A DNA stretch of 64,000 nucleotides from Mycolicibacterium goodii (GTDB lineage: Bacteria; Actinomycetota; Actinomycetes; Mycobacteriales; Mycobacteriaceae). The notes beneath the pieces are model-generated. The model made no database searches. It worked only from the letters and a program-made list of their open reading frames with translations, and was not told where the DNA came from. This document shows positions 25,800-35,187 of this stretch, piece by piece (positions within the stretch are counted from its first letter, which is position 1; each line of letters starts with the position of its first letter). A program made the position numbers and the translations under genes. The stretch covers positions 3,286,001 to 3,350,000 of the forward strand of contig NZ_CP012150.1 of assembly GCF_001187505.1 (NCBI RefSeq). Reading direction: 5' to 3'.

Positions 25800-25866
25800 C
25801 GTTGGCCGCCGGGGTGCGCGTGCGTCGAGGCCGCACAGTTAAGTTCAGCTTCGACGATCACGTAGA

Positions 25867-25895
25867 GCGCTCGCGTTGTTCCTTCCGGCGAGCGC
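25867..25895. other. 8-bp inverted repeat upstream of the ABC importer operon
   Basis: GCGCTCGC (25867-25874) and GCGAGCGC (25888-25895) with a 13-nt loop lie 16 nt before GTG 25911. It could be the terminator-like end of the TetR transcript or an operator; there is no T-run. Confidence 0.3.
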
Positions 25896-25910
25896 GAAGA
25901 GACTCGGGCC

Positions 25911-27548
25911 GTGACACACCTCGCTGTGACGCGGCGCCGCTTCCTCTCGGGCGTCGCCACGTTGTCCGCTTCGGGGGCGCTGGCTGCCTGCGCTGTACCC
26001 GCGCACCGGGCGTCGGTCGGTGCTGACACGGCTCCGAAGGCCGGCGGAGAGATCCTGTACCTCAACGAGAAGCTGATCGACGGTTATCAGCAGCAGCTGA
26101 CCGGGTCGTGGCATGTCGGCCAGGTGTGGAACCAGGTGGTCGAGCGGTTGTTCTACTACGACGCGCGGGGCAGGTTCCGGCCGCAGCTGGCGACGGGGTA
26201 CACCGCGAACGCCGACCACACGAAGTTCACGATCGCGATCCGTCAGGGCGTCACCTTCTCCAACGGCGAGCGGCTCGACGCCGCGGCCGTCGCCGCCAAC
26301 CTGAATCTGCTCGCCAAGGGGGACAAGAACCGGGGCATCACCCGTTCGGCGTACTTTCCGCAAACCTACGACAAGGCCGTGCCCGTCGGCGATTACGACG
26401 TCGAGGTCACGCTCGATGAGCCGTTCGGCGACTTCGCCCAGAAACTCGGCGCCTGGACGACGGTGGGCATCCTCGCACCCGCGACCGTCAACGGGAGTCT
26501 GCAGGACCAATCCGACCTCGGAAAGGTGTACGGCACCGGGCCGTTCGTCGTCGAATCGTGGGTGCCGAACAAGGAGGTCGTGCTCAAGCGGCGTGACGAC
26601 TACGCATGGCCGAGGGATGACACATCGCACCGGGGTCCGGCGTACCTCGACCGGGTCGTCGTACAACAGGTCGCCGAGCCGTCGCTGCGCGTCGGTGCGC
26701 TGGAAGCCGGGCAGGCCGACATCATCCACTACGTCCAGCCCACAGAGGAGGGTTTCATCGCCGAGGACGGGTTCAACCTGATCGCGCCGAGCTTCTTCGG
26801 CAGCGTCTGGGGATTGCAATTGCGCTTGTCCGCACCGTATCTCGACGACATCCGAGTTCGCCGGGCGCTCACACACGGCGTCGACCGCAAGGAGATACTC
26901 GACACCAACTACCCGAGCGGAAGATGGTCCGAGGCGATCTCGATCTTCAACTCGGTGGTGCCCGGCACGCTCGATCTGCGCGACCGGTTCGCCTACGACC
27001 CCCAGTTGTCGAACCGCCTACTCGACGACGCCGGCTGGTCCGGGCGCGACGCCGAGGGCTACCGGACCAGAAACGGCGAACGCCTCAGCGTGCTGATCTA
27101 CCCGTCGGTGTTCACCACGACCTCGAAGGCCGGTCTCCAACTGATCGAGCAGCAGTGGCGCAGGCTCGGCGTCCGACTCGACATCAAGGCCGTCGACTTC
27201 ACCAACTACAACGCGGTCACGGCGCAACCGAAGGTGTCGCTCTTCGAGAACCATTGGCTGGCGGGGAGCTCGTCGGAGGCGTGGCGCTGGTGGCACAGCT
27301 CGCAAGGTAACCAGTTCAAGGTGAACGACCCCGCGCTGGACGCTGTGCTCACCGACCTCGTGCAGGCCACCACCGACGAGGACCGCATCGCCGCTTCGAA
27401 ACGCGTGCAGGAGTACGTCATCGACAACGCCTACTACATACCGATCCACGAGTTCCGGCAAACCTGGGGTGCCCAGCGACGGCTCGAGGGTATCCAGGTC
27501 GACGGCCTTGGACTGATCAACTTCTACGACGCCTGGCTGAGCTCATGA
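25911..27548 (+). CDS. Peptide-type ABC importer, substrate-binding lipoprotein (importer 1)
   Basis: 545 aa. Signal peptide with a twin-arginine-like TRRRFLSG motif and lipobox LAAC with Cys near residue 27, so probably a Tat-exported lipoprotein on the outer face of the membrane. SBP_bac_5 fold: GGEILYLNEKLIDGYQQQLT at the mature N-terminus, IAIRQGVTFSNGERLDAAAV (family signature), YGTGPFVVESWVPNKEVVLK, DDIRVRRALTHGVDRKEIL. GTG 25911 was taken; GTG 25926 would still keep the RRR motif. First gene of an SBP-permease-permease-ATPase operon with 4-8 nt overlaps. Ligand unknown. Confidence 0.92.
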   Translation: MTHLAVTRRRFLSGVATLSASGALAACAVPAHRASVGADTAPKAGGEILYLNEKLIDGYQQQLTGSWHVGQVWNQVVERLFYYDARGRFRPQLATGYTANADHTKFTIAIRQGVTFSNGERLDAAAVAANLNLLAKGDKNRGITRSAYFPQTYDKAVPVGDYDVEVTLDEPFGDFAQKLGAWTTVGILAPATVNGSLQDQSDLGKVYGTGPFVVESWVPNKEVVLKRRDDYAWPRDDTSHRGPAYLDRVVVQQVAEPSLRVGALEAGQADIIHYVQPTEEGFIAEDGFNLIAPSFFGSVWGLQLRLSAPYLDDIRVRRALTHGVDRKEILDTNYPSGRWSEAISIFNSVVPGTLDLRDRFAYDPQLSNRLLDDAGWSGRDAEGYRTRNGERLSVLIYPSVFTTTSKAGLQLIEQQWRRLGVRLDIKAVDFTNYNAVTAQPKVSLFENHWLAGSSSEAWRWWHSSQGNQFKVNDPALDAVLTDLVQATTDEDRIAASKRVQEYVIDNAYYIPIHEFRQTWGAQRRLEGIQVDGLGLINFYDAWLSS

Positions 27549-28528
27549 CGACTCACATCGACCGGATCACCTCGCCCGGCGCCCGCTACGTCGCATCCCG
27601 CATCGGGCAGGCGGTGCTCGCCGTCCTCGGCGTCTACGTGCTGGTGTTCGTCATCGTGACCGCGCTGCCGGGCGACCCGGTGTCGGCGCATCTGCGCAAC
27701 CCCGAATTCGCCTACACCGAAGCAGAGATTCAGGAGCTGCTCGGGTACTACCGGTTGGATCGCTCCGTCCTTGAGCAATTGGGTGTCTCGCTGACGAGGT
27801 TCCTCAAGGGTGACCTCGGGCTGTCGATCAGCTCGAACCGCCCGGTGACATCGGTGCTGTGGGACGGGATCCCGTCGACCCTGCAACTCGCGGCAGCGGC
27901 CTTCGTGTTCGCCGTGCTCATCGCCTTCGTCATCGCGCTCGGCGCCTACTACCTACCCGCAGGCACGGGCGGCCTGCTGCGGTCCTTTCCGTCGTTGTTC
28001 CTGTCGCTTCCGAACTTCCTCATCGGGCTGGTGATCATCGACGTATTCGCGTTCCAGCTCGGCACATTCGCGATCAGCGACTTTCGCAGCATCAACTCGC
28101 TCGTCTATCCGGCGGTCACGCTGGCGATCCCGGCGTCCGCTCCGATCGCCCAGATCTTCATCACGGCGCTCGACACCGCGCGCGCCGAGCAGTACGCCAC
28201 CGTCGCGATCTCGAAGGGCATCAGCCGATTTCAGTTATTCGCCAGACACCTGCTGCCCAACGCCGCTCTGCCCACCCTGACGATGGCGGCGATCGTTGTC
28301 GGTGACCTGCTCGGCGGATCGATCATCACCGAGACGATCTTCGGTCGCACAGGAGTGGGCACCGTGATCGAGCTTGCCGTGGTCGACCAGGATGTGCCCG
28401 TGTTGCAGGCCGCCGTCGTGCTGGCGGCGGTGCTGTTCCTGCTGATCAACCTGGTCGTCGACCTGGTGTACCCGGTTCTCGACCCGAGGCTGCGGCGGGC
28501 GACGGGGAAGGGGCGCAACGCATGGTAG
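27545..28528 (+). CDS. ABC importer permease, DppB/OppB type (importer 1)
   Basis: 327 aa with six transmembrane helices. VASRIGQAVLAVLGVYVLVF is the first helix, the QELLGYYRLDRSVLEQL loop is typical of OppB/DppB permeases, and the cytoplasmic EAA loop EQYATVAISKGISRFQLFAR contacts the ATPase. The C-terminus has TIFGRTGVGTVIELAVVDQD as in this family. ATG overlaps the SBP stop (ATGA). Confidence 0.93.
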   Translation: MTTHIDRITSPGARYVASRIGQAVLAVLGVYVLVFVIVTALPGDPVSAHLRNPEFAYTEAEIQELLGYYRLDRSVLEQLGVSLTRFLKGDLGLSISSNRPVTSVLWDGIPSTLQLAAAAFVFAVLIAFVIALGAYYLPAGTGGLLRSFPSLFLSLPNFLIGLVIIDVFAFQLGTFAISDFRSINSLVYPAVTLAIPASAPIAQIFITALDTARAEQYATVAISKGISRFQLFARHLLPNAALPTLTMAAIVVGDLLGGSIITETIFGRTGVGTVIELAVVDQDVPVLQAAVVLAAVLFLLINLVVDLVYPVLDPRLRRATGKGRNAW

Positions 28529-29376
28529 CCCTCGCCACCCAGCCCTCCGAGTTGCGCGCCCGGGTTCGTTTCCGCGGCGTCAGGAGCCTGCCGACGGCAC
28601 TCGCGCTGCTCATCCTCGTCGTCATCGCCGCGTGGGCGCTCGCGCCGGGCCTGTTCACCGCCGCCGATCCGGTGATGGGTGTGCCGCACGACAACTTCCA
28701 AGCGCCCTCCGCGGCACACATTTTCGGCACCGACCAACTGGGCCGTGACATATTCGCCCGCGTCGTCCACGGCACCCGACCTGCCGTGCTGACGGCGCTG
28801 CTGGCCGTGACCATCGGCTTGGTGGCGGGCAGCCTGCTCGGTCTGATCGCCGGCTTCATCGGCCGCACCTCCGACGCGGTCATCGGTCGCGTCATCGACA
28901 TCCTGCTGGCCGTGCCGCCGTTCCTGCTGGCCGTGATCGTCGTGGTGTCGCTCGGTTTCGCATCGGTCAACGCGGCGATCGCCGTCGGTGTGTCCTCGAT
29001 TGCGGTGTTCGGCAGGCTGATCAGGTCCGAAGTGTTACGCGTGAAGAACCTCCCGTTCATCGAGTCGTCCTACCTCATCGGCGGCAACCGGTGGACGGTG
29101 CTGTTCGCACACGTGCTGCCGAACACCTATCGCCCGGTGCTCGCGCTGACGGCACTCCAATTCGGCCTGGCGATCATCAGCATCTCCTCGCTGGCGTTCC
29201 TCGGCTACGGAAACCCGCCACCGAGCCCCGACTGGGGACTGCTGATCTCTGACGGCAAGGACTTCCTGTACCGGTACCCGTGGCTGGTGTACGCACCGGG
29301 CACCGTCATGGTCCTCACGGTGCTCGCACTCAACAAACTCAGCAGATCCATTGGCAGAAGCGGGGATTCGAAATGA
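28522..29376 (+). CDS. ABC importer permease, DppC/OppC type (importer 1)
   Basis: 284 aa, six helices. The DppC hallmark HIFGTDQLGRDIFARVVHGT follows the first helix and periplasmic segment; the EAA loop is around SSYLIGGNRWTVLFAHVLPN; SLAFLGYGNPPPSPDWGLLI is the conserved late motif. It overlaps the upstream permease by 7 nt and the ATPase by 4 nt, forming the heterodimeric channel with the DppB-type subunit. Confidence 0.93.
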   Translation: MVALATQPSELRARVRFRGVRSLPTALALLILVVIAAWALAPGLFTAADPVMGVPHDNFQAPSAAHIFGTDQLGRDIFARVVHGTRPAVLTALLAVTIGLVAGSLLGLIAGFIGRTSDAVIGRVIDILLAVPPFLLAVIVVVSLGFASVNAAIAVGVSSIAVFGRLIRSEVLRVKNLPFIESSYLIGGNRWTVLFAHVLPNTYRPVLALTALQFGLAIISISSLAFLGYGNPPPSPDWGLLISDGKDFLYRYPWLVYAPGTVMVLTVLALNKLSRSIGRSGDSK

Positions 29377-31028
29377 CCACGACAGCCGGTGTCGACTACG
29401 AACAGGACACCGACGCCGAACCTCAGGCAACGCTGCTCGAGGTGCGCGGCCTGACCGTCGCCTACGGGGGCAATCTCGACGAGCCGACCGTGGCCGACGT
29501 GTCGTTCAGCGTGCGGCGGGGCCAGACGGTGGCGGTCGTGGGCGAATCCGGCTCCGGCAAGTCGACCATCGTCAACGCGGTACTCAAACTCCTCGACCGC
29601 GGGGTGGCCGTCGGTGGCACGGTCCGGTTCGGCGGCCGCGAGGTGCTCGGCGCCCCCGAACGCGACGTGCGCGCCCTCCGCGGCCGACGGATCGGCTACG
29701 TGCCGCAGGACCCCACGGCGGCGCTGAACCCGGTGCGTCGCATCGACACGCAGATCTTCGAGGCCTACCGCGCCTCGGGCCTACCCGAGTACGCCGACCG
29801 CAGGCAGCACGCACGGCTGGCCGCCCGACTGCTGGACTCGGTCGGCATCGTCGATCCGGAGCGAGCGCTGCGGTCGTATCCGCATCAGCTGTCCGGGGGT
29901 CAGCTCCAACGCGTGCTCATCGGCATTGCGATCGCCCAGCGCCCCGACCTGATCGTGGCAGACGAGCCGACGTCGGCACTCGACGTCACCATCCAGAAGA
30001 CCATTCTCGACCTGATCGACCGGCTGAAGGTCGAGACCGATCTGTCGGTGCTGTTCGTCACCCACGATCTGTCGCTGGCCGCGGAGCGCGCCGACACAGT
30101 CGTCGTGCTCAACGGCGGCAGGGTGCAGGAACTGGGCGCCTCGGATGCCGTGCTGCGCAATCCCGGCTCCTCGTACACCCAGCGCCTGGTCGCCGACGTA
30201 CCCGGCCTCAACCGGGAGCGGTTCGGCGCCGCACTGCGACTGCGCGACCAGCCGGCAGAAGACCGCTTCGCCCTGCAGGTCATCGACGTGCACAAGAGCT
30301 TTCGCGACGGCGGTCACCGCACCGACGCCCTGAAGGCAGTGAGCTTCGAAATTCCACCGGCGCGCACCCACGCTCTGGTGGGCGAATCCGGTTCGGGCAA
30401 GTCGACTCTGGCCCGCGTCGTGCTCCGGCTGCTGCAGCCGGACGCCGGGCGCGTCGTCGTGGACGGGCGCGACGTGACGGAGCTGAGCGGCCGTGGCCTA
30501 CGGGATGTCCACCGCAATCTGCAACTCGTCTACCAGAATCCGTTCACGTCGCTGGATCCCGCCCACACCGTGGGCCGGCTGGTCGACGAGCCGTTGCGCC
30601 GGTACCGCATCGGGACGCGAGCCGAGCGTCGAGTACGGGCGGCCGAGGTGCTCGGCCTGGTCGGCCTGGACGACACCTTCCTCGGCCGCCGGCCGAGGGA
30701 ACTCTCCGGCGGGCAGCGGCAGCGGGTCGCGATCGCCCGCGCATTGACGCTGAACCCGAAGGTTCTCGTGCTCGACGAACCCACCTCCGCTCTGGACGTG
30801 ACCGTGCAGGCACAGATCCTCGAGGTGCTTGTCGACCTGCAGGTGACGTTGGGGTTGAGCTACCTGTTCATCTCGCACGACCTCAGCGTCGTCCGGCAGA
30901 TCGCCGACACCGTCACGGTGCTGCGGCACGGCGAGGTGCAGGAGCAGGGCGCCACCGGGGAGGTCTTCGACCATCCGGCGACCGCTTACACCCGCACGCT
31001 GGTCGATTCGATCCCGCTGCCCCTGTAG
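29373..31028 (+). CDS. ABC importer ATPase, fused DppD-DppF type (importer 1)
   Basis: 551 aa from ATG 29373, which overlaps the permease stop. Two complete ABC domains in one chain: Walker A GESGSGKST near residues 57 and 337, signatures SGGQLQRVLIG and SGGQRQRVAIA, and Walker B LIVADEPTSALD and LVLDEPTSALD, with H-loops TVTH/ISHD-like (FVTHDLSLA, FISHDLSVV). Both sites look intact. The fused form replaces separate D and F subunits. It ends in the 9-nt tandem repeat at 31023. Confidence 0.94.
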   Translation: MTTTAGVDYEQDTDAEPQATLLEVRGLTVAYGGNLDEPTVADVSFSVRRGQTVAVVGESGSGKSTIVNAVLKLLDRGVAVGGTVRFGGREVLGAPERDVRALRGRRIGYVPQDPTAALNPVRRIDTQIFEAYRASGLPEYADRRQHARLAARLLDSVGIVDPERALRSYPHQLSGGQLQRVLIGIAIAQRPDLIVADEPTSALDVTIQKTILDLIDRLKVETDLSVLFVTHDLSLAAERADTVVVLNGGRVQELGASDAVLRNPGSSYTQRLVADVPGLNRERFGAALRLRDQPAEDRFALQVIDVHKSFRDGGHRTDALKAVSFEIPPARTHALVGESGSGKSTLARVVLRLLQPDAGRVVVDGRDVTELSGRGLRDVHRNLQLVYQNPFTSLDPAHTVGRLVDEPLRRYRIGTRAERRVRAAEVLGLVGLDDTFLGRRPRELSGGQRQRVAIARALTLNPKVLVLDEPTSALDVTVQAQILEVLVDLQVTLGLSYLFISHDLSVVRQIADTVTVLRHGEVQEQGATGEVFDHPATAYTRTLVDSIPLPL

Positions 31029-31049
31029 GCGCTGTAGGCGCTGTAGGCG
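31023..31049. repeat. Tandem repeat, three copies of a 9-mer
   Basis: CTGTAGGCG occurs three times in direct tandem (31023-31031, 31032-31040, 31041-31049). The first copy contains the TAG stop of the importer 1 ATPase. Lying between two convergent operons, it is a candidate slippage site. Confidence 0.85.
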
Positions 31050-31077
31050 CCGCGCCGGGGGACCGGCGGATCGATGA

Positions 31078-32727
31078 TCACGGTGATCCGTCCCTTCCGG
31101 TCACGGTGTCGTCGATCCACGCGCCGTAGAACCACGGCACCGAGTTGGCGGCGTTGGCGAAACCCTGCACGCGGGGTGCCACGGCGAAGATCTGAGTGTC
31201 CTCGAGCAGCGGGATCGTGTACGCCTTGTCGATGACGTAGTTGTTGTACTGCTGCAGAATTCGCAAACGCTGCGCCGGGTCCGTCGCCCGGATCTGCGCC
31301 TCGAGCAGGCGGTCGATCTCGGGATCGGCCCCGTGGAGCGCGTACATGTCGCCGAACTCGCTGCCGTAGTTCTGCCAGAGCCGCACCGGATCGGCGGTCG
31401 GCCAGCCGTTGCGCCGCAGCGCGACCGAGTCCTCGACGCTCGCGGTCGGATAGTTCGCGAAGTCGGTCTGGCGGATGACCAGATCGACGCCGATGCGCCG
31501 GAGCTGACGCTGGATGAGTTCGTACATCGGCTTGGCGGTGTGGTCGTACACGTCGACATAGATCTTGGCCGACAGCACCTGCCCGTCTTTGACCCGGAAA
31601 CCGTTCTCGTTCAACTGCGTCCACCCCGACCGCTCGAGCAGCCGCATCGCCTCCTCGGGGTCGTAGCGCACGGCGTCACTGCGGTCGGTGTAACCGGGGA
31701 ATCCGCGGGTGACGATGTTCTGCGCCGGTTTCCAGTTGTCGGTGTACAGCGTGTGCAGGATCTCCTCGCGGTCGATGCCGAACCCGATGGCGCGCCTGAC
31801 GTTGATGTCCTTCATGTACGGCGCGGTCTGTCGGATGTCGAGTGTGTTCGCCAAACCCGGTGTGCGCAGGCCGAGTACGCGAAAGCCCTCGCGCTGCAAC
31901 AACTTCTCATCGGGTGGTTGTGAGTACCGGATGGCGTCGGCCTGGCCCGCCCGCAGCGCGCCCACCCGGACGCTGTCCTCCGTGACCGGGATGACGGTGA
32001 CGGTGTCGAGGTAAGCCTCGCCCTGATGCGGTGCCGTGGCAGGTGCCCAGTCGTAGCCGCGGCGCTTGGCCAGCACGATCTGCTTGTCCGGGATCTCCGA
32101 TTCGGCGTAGAACGGCCCGCTGCCGATCAGGTTCGTGACGACCGACTGCTCCTCCTTGCTGGCGTTGATGGTGGCGTCGGCGACCAGACCCGCGGTGTTG
32201 AGGGTCAGCACGGCGATGAACGGGGCGTACGGCTCGGCCAGTTTGACCCGCACGGTGCGCCGAGCGTTGTCCGCGGTGATCGACTCGATCTTCGGGAAAT
32301 AGACGTTCCGGACGATGCCCTTGGACTTGTCGCCGTTCGACTGCCACTGCAGGTTGCGGCGCACGGATTCGGCGTCCAACGGCTGACCGTTGCTGTAGGT
32401 GACGCCGTCGCGGATGGTGAACTCGTACACCGTCCCCGACGGGTCCACGGTCCACTTTCGCGCGATCCACGGTACGAACTCGAACGTCGTCGGATCCTGG
32501 TAGACCAGGCGGTCGAGCATCTGGTCCTTCAGCAGGCTGTTCTGCCAGTAGCTGACCTGGATCTGCAGTGAGGCGGGCGCCTCGGCGTCGAGGTAGACCA
32601 GATGCCCGCCGCGCTGTGTGCCGCCGACGGAGGCGGCTCGTTCGGCGCTGCACCCCGTGAGCAGCGAACCGCCGACCACCACGGCCGCCGCGGCCGCCGC
32701 GGCCGCCAGAAGTGTGCGCGCGCTCAT
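31078..32727 (-). CDS. Peptide-type ABC importer, substrate-binding lipoprotein (importer 2)
   Basis: 549 aa. Sec lipoprotein signal: Ala-rich hydrophobic core and lipobox LLTGC with Cys near residue 26. SBP_bac_5 domain: GGHLVYLDAEAPASLQIQVS, YEFTIRDGVTYSNGQPLDAE, LIGSGPFYAESEIPDKQIVL, MKDINVRRAIGFGIDREEIL. The same landmarks align with the importer 1 protein, but overall divergence looks large and the signal types differ (Sec here, Tat-like there). It is the last gene of its operon and overlaps the ATPase gene by 4 nt. Confidence 0.92.
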   Translation of the reverse strand: MSARTLLAAAAAAAAVVVGGSLLTGCSAERAASVGGTQRGGHLVYLDAEAPASLQIQVSYWQNSLLKDQMLDRLVYQDPTTFEFVPWIARKWTVDPSGTVYEFTIRDGVTYSNGQPLDAESVRRNLQWQSNGDKSKGIVRNVYFPKIESITADNARRTVRVKLAEPYAPFIAVLTLNTAGLVADATINASKEEQSVVTNLIGSGPFYAESEIPDKQIVLAKRRGYDWAPATAPHQGEAYLDTVTVIPVTEDSVRVGALRAGQADAIRYSQPPDEKLLQREGFRVLGLRTPGLANTLDIRQTAPYMKDINVRRAIGFGIDREEILHTLYTDNWKPAQNIVTRGFPGYTDRSDAVRYDPEEAMRLLERSGWTQLNENGFRVKDGQVLSAKIYVDVYDHTAKPMYELIQRQLRRIGVDLVIRQTDFANYPTASVEDSVALRRNGWPTADPVRLWQNYGSEFGDMYALHGADPEIDRLLEAQIRATDPAQRLRILQQYNNYVIDKAYTIPLLEDTQIFAVAPRVQGFANAANSVPWFYGAWIDDTVTGRDGSP

Positions 32728-34337
32728 GCGGCACGCGCGGCGGCGCCGGGGACCGCGTCGAGGAGGCGGCGCGTGTACGACGCCACCGGCGAGGAGAAGA
32801 CGTCGGCGACGGGACCCGATTCGACCAGCCGTCCGTGCTCCAGAACGCTGACATGGTCGGCGATCTGACGCACGAGGCTCAGGTCGTGCGAGATGAACAG
32901 ATACGTCAAACCGAGCTCGCGCTGCAGGTCGATCAGCAGGTCGACCACCTGCGACTGCACCGTGACGTCGAGTGCCGAGGTGGGTTCATCGAGTATGAGC
33001 ACCGGCGGGCGGAGCACCAGCGCACGCGCGAGCACGACGCGCTGGCGCTGGCCGCCGGACACCTCGTGGGGTCTGCGGTCGCGCAGGGACGTCGGCAGCC
33101 CGACGCGGTCGAGTGCATCGGCGACTTCGGCACGTCTGTCCCGGCGGGAGCCGATGCCGTTGATGGTCAGCGGCTCGGCGATGGCGTCGCCGATCGTCAT
33201 TCTGGGATCCAGTGCGGCGAGCGGATTCTGATGCACCATCTGCAACGTCCGCGCCTGAGCGCGCTGCCGAGCGACCCCGAAGCGGGTGTGCGGAATCCGA
33301 ACCGTGCCGTCGACGTGGACGGTTCCGGACTGGAAGTCGGTCAGGCCGGCGAGCACCCTGGCGGCGGTCGTCTTACCCGATCCGGACTCGCCCACCAGGG
33401 CGTGAATGGTGCCGCGCTGCACGTCGAACGACACGTCGTCGAGCGCACGCGTCTCCCCGAACGTCTTGACCAGGGCACTGACTCGCAGGATCGGGTCACC
33501 GACATCGTCGGGTACCGGGCGGCCGCGGCGGTACTTGTCCGGGGTGAGCGCGGGCGCGTCGGCGATGAGCTGGCGGGTGTAATCGTCACGCGGGGCGACC
33601 AACACCGACTTCGTCGGTCCGGATTCGCGCAGCTCGCCGTCGCGCAGCACCGCGACATCGTCGCTGTGGTGTTCGGCCAGGGCCAGGTCGTGGGTGATGA
33701 ACACGACGCCCAACCCGCGCTCACGACGCAGTTCGTCGAGCAGTTCCAGAATGCGTTGCTGCACGGTGACATCAAGGGCGCTGGTGGGTTCGTCGGCGAT
33801 CAGCAGCTGCGGGTCGCCCGCGATCGCGATCGCGATGAGGACGCGCTGCAACTGACCGCCGGAGAGCTGATGGGGATGGTCGCGGGCCCTCAGGCGCGGT
33901 TCGCGGATGCCCACACGATCGAGCAGTTCGACCGCTCGTTCACGGGCAGCGTGCCGGTCGGCGATCCGGTGCACCGTGAGGACCTCGGCGATCTGATCGC
34001 CGACGCGTTGCAGCGGATCGAGGGATCCCAGTGGATCCTGCGGTACGAATCCGATGGTGGCCCCGCGGATATCGCGCCAGCCGCGTTGCGGCAGCTCCGT
34101 GACGTCGCGGCCATTGAGGTGGACCCGGCCCGCCGTGATGCGCCCGTTGTCGGGGAGCAGTCCCTGCAACGCGCGGGCGATGGTGGACTTGCCCGACCCC
34201 GACTGGCCGACGACCGCGAGGACCTTGCCTGCGCGGACGTCGAAGGAGACGTCCCGAACAACGGACGCAACCGGTCCCTGCGCCGATTCGTACTCCACGG
34301 ACAGGCCCGAAACCGAGAGCAGCGTTGGAGAACTCAT
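32724..34337 (-). CDS. ABC importer ATPase, fused DppD-DppF type (importer 2)
   Basis: 537 aa. Two ABC domains: Walker A GQSGSGKST (about residue 41) and GESGSGKTT (about 319), signatures SGGQLQRVLIA and SGGQRQRVVLA, Walker B LLIADEPTSALD and LILDEPTSALD, H-loops FITHD and FISHD. Both nucleotide sites appear functional. It lies between the DppC-type permease (1-nt gap) and the binding protein on the minus strand. Organisation and domain fusion mirror importer 1. Confidence 0.94.
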   Translation of the reverse strand: MSSPTLLSVSGLSVEYESAQGPVASVVRDVSFDVRAGKVLAVVGQSGSGKSTIARALQGLLPDNGRITAGRVHLNGRDVTELPQRGWRDIRGATIGFVPQDPLGSLDPLQRVGDQIAEVLTVHRIADRHAARERAVELLDRVGIREPRLRARDHPHQLSGGQLQRVLIAIAIAGDPQLLIADEPTSALDVTVQQRILELLDELRRERGLGVVFITHDLALAEHHSDDVAVLRDGELRESGPTKSVLVAPRDDYTRQLIADAPALTPDKYRRGRPVPDDVGDPILRVSALVKTFGETRALDDVSFDVQRGTIHALVGESGSGKTTAARVLAGLTDFQSGTVHVDGTVRIPHTRFGVARQRAQARTLQMVHQNPLAALDPRMTIGDAIAEPLTINGIGSRRDRRAEVADALDRVGLPTSLRDRRPHEVSGGQRQRVVLARALVLRPPVLILDEPTSALDVTVQSQVVDLLIDLQRELGLTYLFISHDLSLVRQIADHVSVLEHGRLVESGPVADVFSSPVASYTRRLLDAVPGAAARAA

Positions 34338-34338
34338 G

Positions 34339-35187
34339 TCATCCGACCTTTCTGCGAACGATGTGCGCCAGTCGCGACAGACTCATCACGGACAGCACGA
34401 TGGCGAGTGAGGGGAACAGCACGAGGCTTGGCGCCGAGTTGATATAGTTGCGACCCTCCGAGATCAGCAGGCCCCACTCGGGCTCCGGCGGCTGCGCGCC
34501 GTACCCCAGAAAGCTCAGCGACGCGATGGCCAGGATCGCCGTGCCGAACTGAAGTGCGGCGAGCGAAAGCACCGACGAGTACGAGTTCGGCAGGACGTGC
34601 CGAAACAACAGCCTCGAATGGCTGGACCCCAGGTGGGCGCTGGCTTCGACGAAGGGCAGGTTCCGCGTGGCGAGCACCTCGGAGCGCGCCAGGCGGGCGA
34701 ACACCGCGATGGACGAAACGCCAACGGCAATGGCGGCGTTCACCGTTCCGAAGCCGAGCGCCACGATGATCGTGATGGACAGCAACAGCGTCGGGATGGA
34801 CAACAGCACGTCGACGATGCGGCTGATGATGCTGTCGGTGGCCCGCCCGAAATACGCGGCGAGCAGGCCGAGGACGGTCCCTGCCAGCAGTCCGATCAGG
34901 ACGGCGATGAACGATCCGGCGATCGTCGCAGCGGTGCCCGCGACGACTCGACTCAGCAGGTCGCGACCGATGTAGTCGGTGCCGAACGGGTGCTGCAGGC
35001 TCGGCGCCGCCAGCGGCAGATCCGGGTTCTCCTGCAGCGGATCGTAGGGGGCGAGGACGTCGGGTGCCGCGATCATCGCGGCCACCAGCACCAGGAACAA
35101 CAAGGGTGGCACGTCCCAGACGGTGACTCCGAGCGGGCGGCGAAGTCGCGGAAGGCGAAGCGCCGCAGGTGCGGTCGCGGTGGTCAT
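34339..35187 (-). CDS. ABC importer permease, DppC/OppC type (importer 2)
   Basis: 282 aa, six helices. HPFGTDYIGRDLLSRVVAGT is the DppC motif, SAHLGSSHSRLLFRHVLPNS the EAA loop, and SFLGYGAQPPEPEWGLLISE the conserved late motif. ATG 35187 overlaps the end of the DppB-type gene by 4 nt. Confidence 0.93.
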   Translation of the reverse strand: MTTATAPAALRLPRLRRPLGVTVWDVPPLLFLVLVAAMIAAPDVLAPYDPLQENPDLPLAAPSLQHPFGTDYIGRDLLSRVVAGTAATIAGSFIAVLIGLLAGTVLGLLAAYFGRATDSIISRIVDVLLSIPTLLLSITIIVALGFGTVNAAIAVGVSSIAVFARLARSEVLATRNLPFVEASAHLGSSHSRLLFRHVLPNSYSSVLSLAALQFGTAILAIASLSFLGYGAQPPEPEWGLLISEGRNYINSAPSLVLFPSLAIVLSVMSLSRLAHIVRRKVG

